In this document: positions 53,704-62,044 of the stretch, piece by piece
Layout of the letters: each line of letters opens with the position of its first letter
How positions within the stretch are numbered: the first letter of the stretch is position 1
Notes under the pieces: model-generated
The model's database searches: none
What the model was told of the DNA's origin: nothing
What the model saw: the letters and a program-made list of their open reading frames with translations, nothing else
Source of the DNA: Microthrixaceae bacterium
GTDB taxonomy: Bacteria; Actinomycetota; Acidimicrobiia; Acidimicrobiales; Iamiaceae
Direction of reading: 5' to 3'
DNA length: 64,000 bases
NCBI GenBank assembly: GCA_016702505.1
Contig: JADJDU010000009.1
Location: 184,098-248,097, forward strand
Translations under genes and position numbers: made by a program

Positions 53704-54642
53704 ATGATCACCACCCCCACCTTCCACCTCGGCTCGCCCACCCAGATCGGCCCGCTCACGGTCTTCCCGGTCTGGACCGACGCCCCCGAACCCAAGCGGC
53801 CGATCCGCACCTCGGTTCCACGGGGCGTCACCATCGGTGAGGTCCCCGGCGGCGCAGTGGTCGAACGGCTGACGGTCGACAACCCGACGGCCAAGACCTT
53901 CCTTCTCCCCGCCGGCGCCGTGTTCGAAGGGGGCCAACAGCACCGGGCCCTGCTCCACAGCGTGGTGGTCGATGCCGAGAGCACCATCGCCATCGACGTC
54001 CGCTGCGTCGAACAGGGCCGGTGGTCGGGCGGAGGTCGACAGCGCCTCCACCAGCGTCGAGCGCCCCTGGCCGTTCGGGGAGCGTTGAGCGGGATCGTCG
54101 GCCCGCGAGACAACCCGCTCGGTCACGACCTCCGCCGCGGCGACCAGGGTCGGGTGTGGAGCCAGGTCAACCGCTACGAGCAGGTCGGCGGCCGGTCGAG
54201 GACCAGTTCGCTGCTGGACGCCACCGACACCCGCGCCGAGGAGATCCGCCGGGAGCTGGCCAACCTCAGGCCGCTGCTCGGCCAGCGCGGCGTGCTGATC
54301 GGGATCGGTGGGCACCCGGCCCTGCTCGAGGTGTTCGACCACCCCAAGCTCTTCGCCGCCGAATGGGAGCCGATCCTCACCGGGGTGGCGGCCGACGCCG
54401 CCTTCACCCCGGTGATCCCGACCACCGGCGCCCGGGCCCGCTACTTCGCTCGCCACATCTCGGGACGCGCCCTACAGCCATGGGCCCCGGCCGGAGCCGG
54501 GGTGGCGGTCGAGGGTCGTGACGGCCTGGCCGTGATCGACGGCGTGGTCGAGGGCGTGATCGACGGCCGCACCAACGACCGGGAGGGCCAGCCCATCCAC
54601 ATCACCGCCCTCAACGCCCGCCACGCACTGATCGCGGCGTGA
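53704..54642 (+). CDS. ARPP-1 domain protein
   Basis: A 312-residue protein from ATG 53704. It matches the ARPP-1 family (ARG- and rhodanese-phosphatase-associated): TQIGPLTVFPVW, GGAVVERLTVDNPTAKTFLLPAGAVFEGGQQHRALLHSVVV, and the signature DVRCVEQGRW. Family members occur with ADP-ribosylglycohydrolases and NrtR-like Nudix regulators and are predicted to act in NAD/ADP-ribose metabolism. The divergent NrtR-like neighbour fits this. The biochemical activity is not established. Confidence 0.8.
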   Translation: MITTPTFHLGSPTQIGPLTVFPVWTDAPEPKRPIRTSVPRGVTIGEVPGGAVVERLTVDNPTAKTFLLPAGAVFEGGQQHRALLHSVVVDAESTIAIDVRCVEQGRWSGGGRQRLHQRRAPLAVRGALSGIVGPRDNPLGHDLRRGDQGRVWSQVNRYEQVGGRSRTSSLLDATDTRAEEIRRELANLRPLLGQRGVLIGIGGHPALLEVFDHPKLFAAEWEPILTGVAADAAFTPVIPTTGARARYFARHISGRALQPWAPAGAGVAVEGRDGLAVIDGVVEGVIDGRTNDREGQPIHITALNARHALIAA

Positions 54643-54669
54643 ACTCCGGAGCGACCGCCATCAGAGGTT

Positions 54670-54699
54670 GATATCGTTCATTCTCGTTCTTGATATCAA
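54670..54699. promoter_or_regulatory. GATATC repeats upstream of a vapB
   Basis: Two GATATC sites (54670-54675 and the palindrome TTGATATCAA at 54690-54699) lie just before the GGAG site of the antitoxin at 54710. The site class resembles that at 36720-36735. Confidence 0.45.
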
Positions 54700-54709
54700 G
54701 GAGTGGACC

Positions 54710-54913
54710 ATGACCCGGACAGTCATCGACATCGACGACGACAACCTGGCCGCGGCGGCGGAGGTCTTGGGCACAACCACCAAGGTGGCCACGGTCAACC
54801 GAGCCCTTGCAGAGGTGGCAGCCCGTGCGGGTCGCCTGGCCTTCCTCGACCATCTCGACGACGTGGCCGGTGACCTGGCGGATCCGGCGGTGATGGAGGA
54901 TGCCTGGCGGTGA
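54710..54913 (+). CDS. vapB: VapB-type antitoxin (DUF2191-like)
   Basis: A 67-residue protein from ATG 54710. TRTVIDIDDDNLAAAAEVLGTTTKVATVNRALAEVAAR is the typical DNA-binding start of DUF2191/VapB antitoxins. The stop overlaps the toxin start (GTGA). Confidence 0.88.
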   Translation: MTRTVIDIDDDNLAAAAEVLGTTTKVATVNRALAEVAARAGRLAFLDHLDDVAGDLADPAVMEDAWR

Positions 54914-55449
54914 CCGGGCTCCACCTGGCTGACAAGTCGGCTCTCGAGCAGCGGCGACACAGCACGGCAGCGCGTGACCTGCTGGCCCTGCTCCTTGTCG
55001 AGGGTGCCTTGGCCTCCTGCCACGTCACTGCCCTCGAAGTGCTCTATTCGGCACGAAACCGCCAGGACTATGAGACGTTGCGCTCGGACATAGCCACGTT
55101 GCCGTGGCTACCCACTGACCAACGGGCAATGGATCGAGCGTTGGAGGTTCAAGGACTTCTCGCCAGAAGGGGCCAGCATCGTGTTCCACTACCAGACCTG
55201 ATGATCGCCGCGACGGCCGAGGTCAACGACGCCGTGGTCCTCCACTACGACCACGACTTCGACGTGATCGCGGCGGTGACCGGCCAGCCGACCCGCTGGA
55301 TCGTCAAACGTGAACGGGCGGCTGACGCTGGTCGCCGTCGACCCCAGCAGCAGTGGGAACGTGCCCGACGGCGTGGGTCACGGCTTCGGCGTACCATCGC
55401 TCCGACGCCATCGAACGGGAGGGGTTGTGACGGCGGAAGCCCTGGATAA
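54910..55449 (+). CDS. vapC: VapC-type PIN toxin with extended C-terminus
   Basis: Starts GTG 54910; 179 residues. PIN residues: HLADKSALEQ, ALEVLYSAR, LPDLMIAATAEV, YDHDFDVIA. The normal family end is near residue 135 (TRWIVKR). The remaining 44 residues are Arg-rich and overlap a restriction-gene fragment, so the original stop was probably lost when that fragment was joined here. Confidence 0.88.
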   Translation: MTGLHLADKSALEQRRHSTAARDLLALLLVEGALASCHVTALEVLYSARNRQDYETLRSDIATLPWLPTDQRAMDRALEVQGLLARRGQHRVPLPDLMIAATAEVNDAVVLHYDHDFDVIAAVTGQPTRWIVKRERAADAGRRRPQQQWERARRRGSRLRRTIAPTPSNGRGCDGGSPG

Positions 55450-55783
55450 TCCGATCCTGAACTCGCCCTACGAGGCCCCCGGCCGTCACTTTGCCCTTGG
55501 CCCGAACGGGCCCACCGGCGAGATCCTCGTAGGTCGCCGGCCGAGCGAGTCGTTCATTCCGATCCCTCCAACCCGCAAGGGCAAGGCCAAGACGTCGGGC
55601 AAAGCCGGCGGCAAGGCAAACGAGTCAGGGACCTCAGCCCCCGAGCCCTCCCAGACCTCGCTGGACTTCGACATCACCGGTGAGCGCCGGGAGCAGAACT
55701 CGCTGATCAACGACATCCGCCAGCGGGTGGAGCTGTGGCGGGGTCGTAACTATCCGGGCGTCACGCCAGTCTTGGAAGGCTGA
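55427..55783 (+). pseudogene. N-terminal fragment of a type III-like restriction endonuclease (BPTD_3080-like)
   Basis: From GTG 55427: ALDNPILNSPYEAPGRHFALG, GEILVGRRPSESFIPIP, then a Lys/Gly linker and REQNSLINDIRQRVELWRGRNYPGVTPV. This is the conserved start of the large helicase/nuclease subunit seen in BPTD_3080-type restriction enzymes, which continues for many hundred residues. Here it stops after 118. The body has been deleted. Confidence 0.65.
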
Positions 55784-55900
55784 AGCGCTCTCGACGTGGG
55801 GCGTAGGGGTCGAGATTGTGGGCATCGACGATGCAACTCGAGACGGGCTGGTGGCTGCGCAGCTCCGACAGCGAATGGTGAACCCACCGAGCCGAATCGT

Positions 55901-55956
55901 GTGTGAATAACAGCACACAACACGGAATCGGGACGTGTGTGTTGATAACAGCACAC
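55901..55956. repeat. Paired TGTGTG...CACACA inverted repeats
   Basis: TGTGTGAATAACAGCACACA at 55901-55920 and a related copy (GTGTG...GATAACAGCACAC) at 55935-55956. Both share ATAACAGCACAC and can form short hairpins. They lie between the restriction fragment and the 3' end of fic. Confidence 0.6.
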
Positions 55957-55964
55957 GGCTGGCG

Positions 55965-57212
55965 CTAGCGGGCCGCGGCCTCGATTCTGACTCCCAGGTC
56001 CGCCAGCTCGTCGAGGATCAGGGTGGCGCCCCAGACCTGGTTGCGTTTCCTGGTGGTCAGGGTCCTCAGTACGCCGGCCTCGGTCAGCCGATCGAGCGCG
56101 GCGTAGATGCTCGATTCCGAGGAGCCGATGGCGTCGGCCGCTTCCTCAGCTGACAGCACCGGTTGTGACGCAAGCACTGCCAGCAATCTTGCGGTGGCGC
56201 TCCCCGCCCGCGCCCCACCGACCATGGCCGCCATCTCCGCGGGCGCCTCGGCCAGACGAAGCGCCGTGACCTTTGATTCGGCTGCGGCCCCGGCGGCGGC
56301 CCGAGCGAATGAAGTGACTATTGGACCGGCGTCACCAGCGCGATATGAGCCGAGCGCTTCGAAGTAGCGGTCCCGTCGTGCCACCAAGGCCGACGCCAGC
56401 GGGATCACCACGTGACGGGTGGCCTGGCGCCGACGCAGGATCGTGTTGACCAGCGCTCGGCCGATCCTGCCGTTGCCGTCGATGAAGGGGTGGATCGATT
56501 CGAACTGGGCGTGGGCGATCGCAGCCTGGACGAGGGCCGGCATGTCGTCACGGTTGGCGTACTCAACCAGGTCCGCCATGTATCCCTCCACCGTGTCAGC
56601 GGGCGGGGGCACGTAAAGGGCACCTCGGGGTGAATGGTCGCTCCCCCCGATCCAGTTCTGCACGGAGCGGAGGCGACCGGCCCCATCAGCCTCATTGGGG
56701 TCATCGACCATCAATGCTCGGTGGGCGCGGATAAGCATCTCGAGGGTGACGGTTCGGGTACGACCCACGTCCTCGACCATCACTTCCAGCGCGTTGGTAG
56801 CCGCCACCATCGACGCTGCCGACGTGTTCGCCTTGCTCCCGTGGAGAGCCCTGGCGAAGTCGTCGATGTCTGCCTGTATCCGCTCGATCTTCGACGACGC
56901 CACCGACTCCGTCCGCACGAGCATGGCACCAAGAGCACTGAGATCGCCGGCGTGCCAGTGGTCGAGCGAACTGATCTCCATCACGGCGCGCTCCACCTCG
57001 CCGGCCAGACGTCCATCGATCTCAATGGTCTCGGCCGCGATCATCGGGGGCAATGAGACGGTCACCGAGGAAGTGATCCGGTCCTCTTTCGTGCCGCCGC
57101 GGATCGCCTGAGCCCACGGTCTGACCTCGGACGCATGCGGCGGCCAGGCCATCGGTGAAGCGCTTTCAAGTGAGTAATCGACCGGCTGTCGATCGACCTT
57201 GGGGGTTGCCAT
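55965..57212 (-). CDS. Fic-family AMP-transferase with C-terminal helix-turn-helix
   Basis: Start ATG 57212 with a strong GGAGGGAGGTG site; 415 residues. An N-terminal alpha-inhibitory-type segment (SVASSKIERIQAD) precedes the Fic core; the usual E-G is E-R here. The catalytic loop is HPFIDGNGRIGR (near 240-252). The C-terminal 70 residues are a winged helix (LSAEEAADAIGSSESSIYAALDRLTEAGVLRT). This is a DUF4172/Fic-HTH layout, so it probably AMPylates a target and regulates its own promoter. Part of its start region is duplicated at 58.77-59.02 kb. Confidence 0.93.
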   Translation of the reverse strand: MATPKVDRQPVDYSLESASPMAWPPHASEVRPWAQAIRGGTKEDRITSSVTVSLPPMIAAETIEIDGRLAGEVERAVMEISSLDHWHAGDLSALGAMLVRTESVASSKIERIQADIDDFARALHGSKANTSAASMVAATNALEVMVEDVGRTRTVTLEMLIRAHRALMVDDPNEADGAGRLRSVQNWIGGSDHSPRGALYVPPPADTVEGYMADLVEYANRDDMPALVQAAIAHAQFESIHPFIDGNGRIGRALVNTILRRRQATRHVVIPLASALVARRDRYFEALGSYRAGDAGPIVTSFARAAAGAAAESKVTALRLAEAPAEMAAMVGGARAGSATARLLAVLASQPVLSAEEAADAIGSSESSIYAALDRLTEAGVLRTLTTRKRNQVWGATLILDELADLGVRIEAAAR

Positions 57213-57248
57213 CACCTCCCTCCTTCCTCGGACCAGCTCCGGCACTAT

Positions 57249-57272
57249 TCCGAGTTATGACTCTATCTCGGA
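57249..57272. promoter_or_regulatory. Candidate fic operator
   Basis: TCCGAG at 57249 and CTCGGA at 57267 form an inverted repeat with a 12-base spacer upstream of fic. Both arms and the spacing are kept in the degraded duplicate at 58931-58954. Confidence 0.5.
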
Positions 57273-57396
57273 CTACTGCCCAGTTGCTCCCGATCTCACG
57301 CCGCGGATCGGCTGGGACCGTGGTTGGCGCATCCCACACTGACCGAACCTCAGGGCCGTGCTCACCAGAGCCCCGGGTTGAACCGCCGTGAGCGCT

Positions 57397-57412
57397 GTAT
57401 CACGCGTGATAC
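57397..57412. promoter_or_regulatory. Perfect 16-base palindrome before a phd-type antitoxin
   Basis: GTATCACGCGTGATAC is fully self-complementary and ends 9 bases before the antitoxin GTG at 57422. It is the likely autoregulatory operator. Confidence 0.65.
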
Positions 57413-57421
57413 GCTTTGGCC

Positions 57422-57658
57422 GTGTCCGAGGTGTCGATTCGAGATCTCAGAAATCATGGGGGCGAGGTCGTCGAGCGTGCCCAGCGTGGCGAGCGCCTAA
57501 CTATCACCCGCGCTGGAACGCCCGTGGCCCAACTCGTCGGGCTCCCCCGGCCCGCGACTCCGCTGGCTGAGCTGCGCCAGCGTTGGGCCCGCCTCCCCCA
57601 GGTTGACCCGGCGGCCCTTCGACGCGATATCGACGACGTACTCGATCCAGGGATCTGA
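57422..57658 (+). CDS. Phd/YefM-type antitoxin
   Basis: A 78-residue antitoxin from GTG 57422: SEVSIRDLRNHGGEVVERAQRGERLTITRAGTPVAQLVGL, then a flexible tail ending DDVLDPGI. The toxin starts 1 base after its stop. Confidence 0.9.
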   Translation: MSEVSIRDLRNHGGEVVERAQRGERLTITRAGTPVAQLVGLPRPATPLAELRQRWARLPQVDPAALRRDIDDVLDPGI

Positions 57659-57659
57659 C

Positions 57660-58067
57660 GTGGCCAGGGGTGTCCTCGATACCAGCACGGTGATCCTTCT
57701 GGGCCGAATCGAAGCCGATGAGTTGCTCCCGACCGAGCCCCTCATTACCACCGTCACCCTCGCCGAGTTGTCTGTGGGTCCGCTTGTCGCTGCCACTGCC
57801 GATGAACGCGCTGCCCGGCAGGCACACCTCCAACAAGCCGAGGCCGACTTCGACCCGCTGCCCTTCGATGCAATGGCCGCCCGAGCCTTCGGCCGCGTCG
57901 CCGCATCGCTTCACGAAGCAGGCAGAAAGACGTCAGCCCGCGCCTACGACGCGATGATCGCCGCCGTGTGCATGGCAAACGACCTGCCGATCCACACCTG
58001 CAACCCCGGCGACTTCTCCGGAATCGCCGGCCTGAACGTGGTGGCGGTACCTCACCCCGACCACTAA
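57660..58067 (+). CDS. vapC: VapC-type PIN-domain ribonuclease toxin
   Basis: A 135-residue PIN toxin from GTG 57660. Residues: GVLDTSTVIL, VTLAELSVG, YDAMIAAVCMAN and CNPGDFSGIAGL. Its C-terminal part has a near-identical pseudogene copy at 40.43-40.56 kb. Confidence 0.92.
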   Translation: MARGVLDTSTVILLGRIEADELLPTEPLITTVTLAELSVGPLVAATADERAARQAHLQQAEADFDPLPFDAMAARAFGRVAASLHEAGRKTSARAYDAMIAAVCMANDLPIHTCNPGDFSGIAGLNVVAVPHPDH

Positions 58068-58130
58068 CGCTGTTGATCCGGCCGGTTCCTCCAGCGCGCC
58101 TCCGCCCCGGCAGCCCCGCCCGGCCGGAGA

Positions 58131-58519
58131 TCAGGCGAGGCCGAAGGTCTGCAGCCGAGAGGCGATCTCCTCCAGCGACAGATCGCTCGAGGCCACCTCG
58201 ATCACAAGGTCATAGACCTCGTCATTGCTGGCGCCGACCACACTTGCATCGTTCAGTTCCAAGAACGTGGCCGTTGTAAGCCAGCCAAGCCGCTTGTTGC
58301 CGTCAACCAGCGCATGGTTGATGACGATGGACTGGAGCAGAGCTGCGGCCTTCATCCAGATCGTCGGGTAGGCGTCCTCACCAAAGACCGTGGCCTGGGG
58401 ACGCGCCACCGCTGATGCCAGCAGTCCGGCGTCTCTGATCGGTGGGGGTCGCCCAGGTGGCGCCTGATGAGGAGTAGCACGTCGTCGAGGTCGAGGAACT
58501 CGACGTTGTGCCAACTCAT
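58131..58519 (-). pseudogene. doc: Doc-family (Fic/DOC) toxin, frameshifted
   Basis: ATG 58519 overlaps the antitoxin stop (ATGA). It reads SWHNVEFLDLDDVLLLIRRHLGDP and then loses frame at a run of five C on the coding strand (58444-58448); six would give DPPPIRDAGLLASAVARPQA, matching the family. The rest is intact, including the Doc phosphotransferase motif NHALVDGNKRLGW. Doc toxins phosphorylate EF-Tu. Restored length is about 129 residues. Confidence 0.88.
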
Positions 58520-58719
58520 TGCCCCAGGCGCTCCAGGGCAGCGGCATGAACGTCTGCAATCCGATCGCCCGCCACCGCCACCCGGTCCCGATGACCCTGG
58601 CGCTCTACATATTCACGGATCGCCCGACGGGCGGCATCTTGCATCGAAACACCCTCCGCCTCAGCCCGTAACCGAAGGGCCCGCTGCTCTTCTTCAGTCA
58701 ACCGAAGCGTCATAGCCAT
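58516..58719 (-). CDS. Ribbon-helix-helix antitoxin of the Doc pair
   Basis: A 67-residue protein: MAMTLRLTEEEQRALRLRAEAEGVSMQDAARRAIREYVER is a CopG/Arc-type domain. It overlaps the downstream doc start by 4 bases, marking a two-gene operon. Confidence 0.88.
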   Translation of the reverse strand: MAMTLRLTEEEQRALRLRAEAEGVSMQDAARRAIREYVERQGHRDRVAVAGDRIADVHAAALERLGQ

Positions 58720-58769
58720 GCACCAACGGTATCAGTCTGGTATCAGACTCCCTGTTCTTGTTGCAGACA

Positions 58770-59020
58770 ACGGGTGCCCCGAGGATCGCCTGAGCCCACG
58801 GCCTGATCTCGGCCGTGCGCCGCGGCTAGACCACCGATGAAGCGGGCCCAAGGGAGACATCGCCCGACTGTCGATCAGCTTGCGAGTCACCATCGCCTGC
58901 TCTCTCCCCTGGAGCAGTCCGGTCACTATTTCCGAGGCAGGAGTCCATCTCGGACTGCTAACACCGATACTCCGGATCTCACGGCGCGGACCGGCGGGGA
59001 TCGTGGTTGGCTCTTGGGTG
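58770..59020 (-). pseudogene. Degraded duplicate of the fic start and promoter region
   Basis: This stretch aligns with 57.10-57.33 kb: shared blocks include GGATCGCCTGAGCCCACGG, TGTCGATC, the TCCGAG-n12-CTCGGA repeat and GATCGTGGTTGGC-like sequence. The coding part is broken after a few dozen codons. It marks a local duplication within the toxin-antitoxin island. Confidence 0.7.
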
Positions 59021-59052
59021 ACCGTGAGCCGCTCATGTCCGCAGGTGTCCCG

Positions 59053-59487
59053 ATGACCGACGACGAATCCCCAGCTCCACCAGCCGGCCGCCGCCTACGC
59101 AACATCGCTCGCATCCTGCTCGGGGCGACGCTGACCTTCACCGGCGTCGGCCACCTGACGTTCCTCCGCCACGATTTCCAAGCCCAGGTGCCCAACTGGG
59201 TTCCGATCAGCAAGGACCTCACCGTCGTGGGATCTGGCGTGATCGAGATCGTGCTCGGTGCCGCCTTGATCGCACTTCCCCGACACCGCCGAACCACCGG
59301 CGCCCTGGCCGCGGCGTTCTTCGTGATCGTGTTTCCCGGCAACATCGCCCAGTACCTCGAACACGCCGACGTGCCTGGCCTCGACTCCGATCGGGCCCGC
59401 CTCGTACGCCTCTTCTTCCAGCCGCTGCTGGTGGCGTGGGCGCTGTGGGCCGGCGAGGTCTTCCGCCACGACCAGCGCCAAGACTGA
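59053..59487 (+). CDS. DoxX-like membrane protein
   Basis: 144 residues from ATG 59053 (ATG 59035 also possible). Four hydrophobic helices: ARILLGATLTFTGVGHLTFL, VVGSGVIEIVLGAALIALP, ALAAAFFVIVFPGNIAQYL and a final helix near RLFFQPLLVAWALWAGEV. The F-G-GHL-F pattern in helix 1 is typical of DoxX/DoxD-type proteins. Function is uncertain in this subgroup. Confidence 0.7.
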   Translation: MTDDESPAPPAGRRLRNIARILLGATLTFTGVGHLTFLRHDFQAQVPNWVPISKDLTVVGSGVIEIVLGAALIALPRHRRTTGALAAAFFVIVFPGNIAQYLEHADVPGLDSDRARLVRLFFQPLLVAWALWAGEVFRHDQRQD

Positions 59488-59576
59488 CCGAACCTCACGT
59501 ACCTGGCCCCCGAGAGCCGCCTACCACACGGGGTAGGTCTGGTTGGTGTCGCCCCACGGCCACAGCCGGGGCCGGT

Positions 59577-59927
59577 TCAGAGGTTGAGAACCGTGCGCAG
59601 GAGTTCGTCGATCTGCGCCAGTCCGATCGCCCCTACGCGACCGATGCGATCTTGCAAGCGGTCGACCGAGACTGAGCGCACCTGCTCGGGCTGGAATGCC
59701 GTAAGTGCATCGAGACCGTTGTCTGCATCTGGCTCGAGAACCATGTGCAAGCTGATCCGTCGGATGGTGCTCGTGCCGGGAACCACGACGCACATCCTCA
59801 GCCGCGGATCGTGGAGGCGATCGTCACTCACCACGACCACGGGCCGCACAAACGCCTGCTCGGGGTCGGTTGGGTTGCTGCCGAGGTCCACCCGCCAGAT
59901 GTCACCGCGCTTGATCTCGCTAGGCAC
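59577..59927 (-). CDS. mazF: MazF/PemK-family mRNA interferase toxin
   Basis: A 116-residue protein from GTG 59927. KRGDIWRVDLGSNPTDPEQAFVRPVVVVSDDRLHD is the PemK/MazF start, with later strands MCVVVPGTSTIRR and the C-terminal helix IGLAQIDELLRTVLNL. It overlaps its antitoxin by 8 bases. Confidence 0.9.
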   Translation of the reverse strand: MPSEIKRGDIWRVDLGSNPTDPEQAFVRPVVVVSDDRLHDPRLRMCVVVPGTSTIRRISLHMVLEPDADNGLDALTAFQPEQVRSVSVDRLQDRIGRVGAIGLAQIDELLRTVLNL

Positions 59928-60195
59928 TCAGGCCATCTCCGGCAGTTCCATCGAGCAGCGTCGTCTCCTCCGCCAGGGAGGCGAGTTGGGAATCGGTGAG
60001 CCCATCGAGTTCAGAGTGCAAGGTGCGCCACCACTCGTCCCGTCCGGTGGGCAGGGGCTCAAGGAGCAAGCCACCATCGACCTCGCGAATGCGGATCGTC
60101 CCGGGAACAGCGCCAAGTGTGTCTCGCATGGAGCGGGGCACGACAAGCCTGCCCTGCCGATCGATCGACAACTCCTCAGCGTGCCACCGCGCCAC
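59920..60195 (-). CDS. AbrB/MazE-type antitoxin
   Basis: A 91-residue protein from GTG 60195. The swapped-hairpin AbrB domain is visible: AEELSIDRQGRLVVPRSMRDTLGAVPGTIRIREVDGGLLLEP. The tail would bind the MazF toxin encoded directly downstream. Confidence 0.88.
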   Translation of the reverse strand: MARWHAEELSIDRQGRLVVPRSMRDTLGAVPGTIRIREVDGGLLLEPLPTGRDEWWRTLHSELDGLTDSQLASLAEETTLLDGTAGDGLSA

Positions 60196-60501
60196 GATAT
60201 CCCCATTGACCAGGAAGTGGTCACCAGACGTATTGACTCACTCGAAACCTCCGCGTAGGGGGATTCGTTGCCTCATGTGGTTCCTCCGTTTGGGTGTGGC
60301 TCAGGTGTGGCCCGCAACGCCCGGCTGGTAAGCGTCTGGCGCCGATGCTCAAGACGCTGGTGCCGCTACTGCGCTGAGACGGCGAACTCGACCTAACCGA
60401 CCTGGGGTCCGACCTGCGAAAAGCGGCATCGACGTCGACGATCGATCGGACCGAACATTCAACACCCAAAATTCCCCAACCAGCACTGGTCGAATAGCGT
60501 G
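60196..60501. other. Gap with a transposase N-terminal remnant
   Basis: The plus strand at 60339-60458 reads MLKTLVPLLR, a TGA, then DGELDLTDLGSDLRKAASTSTIDRT. This resembles the N-terminal helical domain of integrase-type transposases (ELDL...L-SP-TIDR). No further gene is seen. Confidence 0.35.
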
Positions 60502-61115
60502 TTAGGACTTAGCGAAGGATCGCAAGCCCTCAACTCCCAATTCAGAGACTATCTCGCCAGCTCTCTGAATCCATAGATTCTCATCATAAGCACTCCCAAA
60601 GGCCGCTAGTTGCGATACCCGTCCGCCTGGCGCCAAAAGATAAAGTCTGTAATCGGCCGAAACACTTCCGCCCCAGACAACCAGGTCAAGTATGCTGGAG
60701 ATGAGTGTCGGCTCAACAACGTAGACCTGGTAGACATCTGTGGTTCCAGGGTCTTGCACCGTCAACGCCAGCTCGCCTCTCCTGGCCAGGCGGCTGGCCC
60801 TCACGTCGAGCCCAACGAGCGACATGGCTCTATAGCGAACTGCAAGGGACGACTGCCTCAGATTTACCCAACGAAGCATGTGAACCTCGATCCCAGACTG
60901 CCGATCTTGGAGCTCCAACTATCACCCTTTAGAGCAATTGGCACTCCCTCTTCGCTGTACCGACAGAACCCTCCGAGGATCGAGCACGGAATTGGAGGAA
61001 TGATTGGGGGTCGAACCTTCAGGAAACCGCGAAAAGGAGATCTGACAATGTCCCGAATACCTCGAAGCCATTTGTAGAGCAGAGGAAGACGGTCAAGCAA
61101 TTGGAAGGGGTTCAT
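60502..61115 (-). CDS. Uncharacterised protein, probably frameshifted
   Basis: From ATG 61115 one frame reads NPFQLLDRLPLLYKWLRGIRDIV to YSEEGVPIALKG. A second frame continues from about 60930 as ELQDRQSGIEVHMLRWVNLRQ to LGVEGLRSFAKS (stop 60502). Joined length would be about 200 residues. The DNA is lower in GC than the core. It has no recognised domain; alternating strands near VYQVYVVEPTLISSILDLV are visible. It may belong to the adjacent accessory cluster. Confidence 0.35.
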
Positions 61116-61199
61116 TTCACGCTCATCTGTGTTCGTCGGCTGTGGCACGTCCTGGGGAGCTAGTGGATTACCGGTGATTAGACCCGAGCGGAGTTTCAT

Positions 61200-62044
61200 G
61201 ATTGGGGCCATGCTTGCTGGAAGGTGGTCAGGGCCAAGCAGATTGGTAGCCAGCGTTCGAGTAGGTCGCGGCGTTGGTTTGGGACGGTGAGGCAGCGCCA
61301 CTGCGAGGCGGCCGATGGAGTGTTCGACTCGCACTCGTTTCGACGCGAGGAGCGTGTTGAAGAAGCGGTCGACCATGGTGAGGGTCTTGGCCGTGCCGTG
61401 TCGACGTGTGGGCAGCCTGATCTCGGGCACGTCATTTTGAAGGCCTTGGAAGCCCGAGTCTGCGAGAACAGCGAGGTTCGACGCAGCGAGATGGTCGGGC
61501 AGGCTGGCATCACGCAACGCGGTCAGGTCGTGGTGGCACCCGCGACGAGCGGCGTGACCCACATCAGGTTCGAGGAGGAATCGCACACGGCGATGGTCTT
61601 GGTGGTGTGAGTCTTGCGTTTGCCCGAGTAGAAGGGCCGCTGGAGGTCTTGATCGCCTGGTCTGGCAACGGTGAAGTCGGTTCCGTCGATGATCACCTTG
61701 CCCTCCTGGCACACCATCGGATCACGTCGTCGAAGCTCTCGATCACGGTGCCGTCGGGCAGCACCGCTTCGAGCTGGGTCGAACGCGGCCAGCACCGGGT
61801 TGATGTTGTCGCGCAGGGTCGTGTTGGGGATCGAGGTGATGGGGCCGGCCCCGAGTCGACACCCTTCGCGCAGGTAGGCCAGCGAGCCGGACTCGTTCGG
61901 TGATCGCCATGCCCTTGGGACCACGTTTGGGTGGTGGCGGCAAGAACGGGTGATCGCTGCGATCAGATGCGCCAGCGCCTCCGCGGAGAAATGGGGCACA
62001 GTAGAGGCCAGAGCCTCTGGAGTGGGCGGTACGTGGGAGGTCAT
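61200..62044 (-). pseudogene. IS5-type DDE transposase remnant
   Basis: Pieces of one transposase lie in at least three frames: HFSAEALAHLIAAITRS, KVIIDGTDFTVARPGDQDLQRPFYSGKRKTHTTKTIAVCDS (first Asp), then LAVLADSGFQGLQNDVPEIRLP (second Asp) and NTLLASKRVRVEHSIGRLAVA (Glu). This is the DDE_Tnp_4-like pattern. Several frameshifts make it non-functional. Confidence 0.8.
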
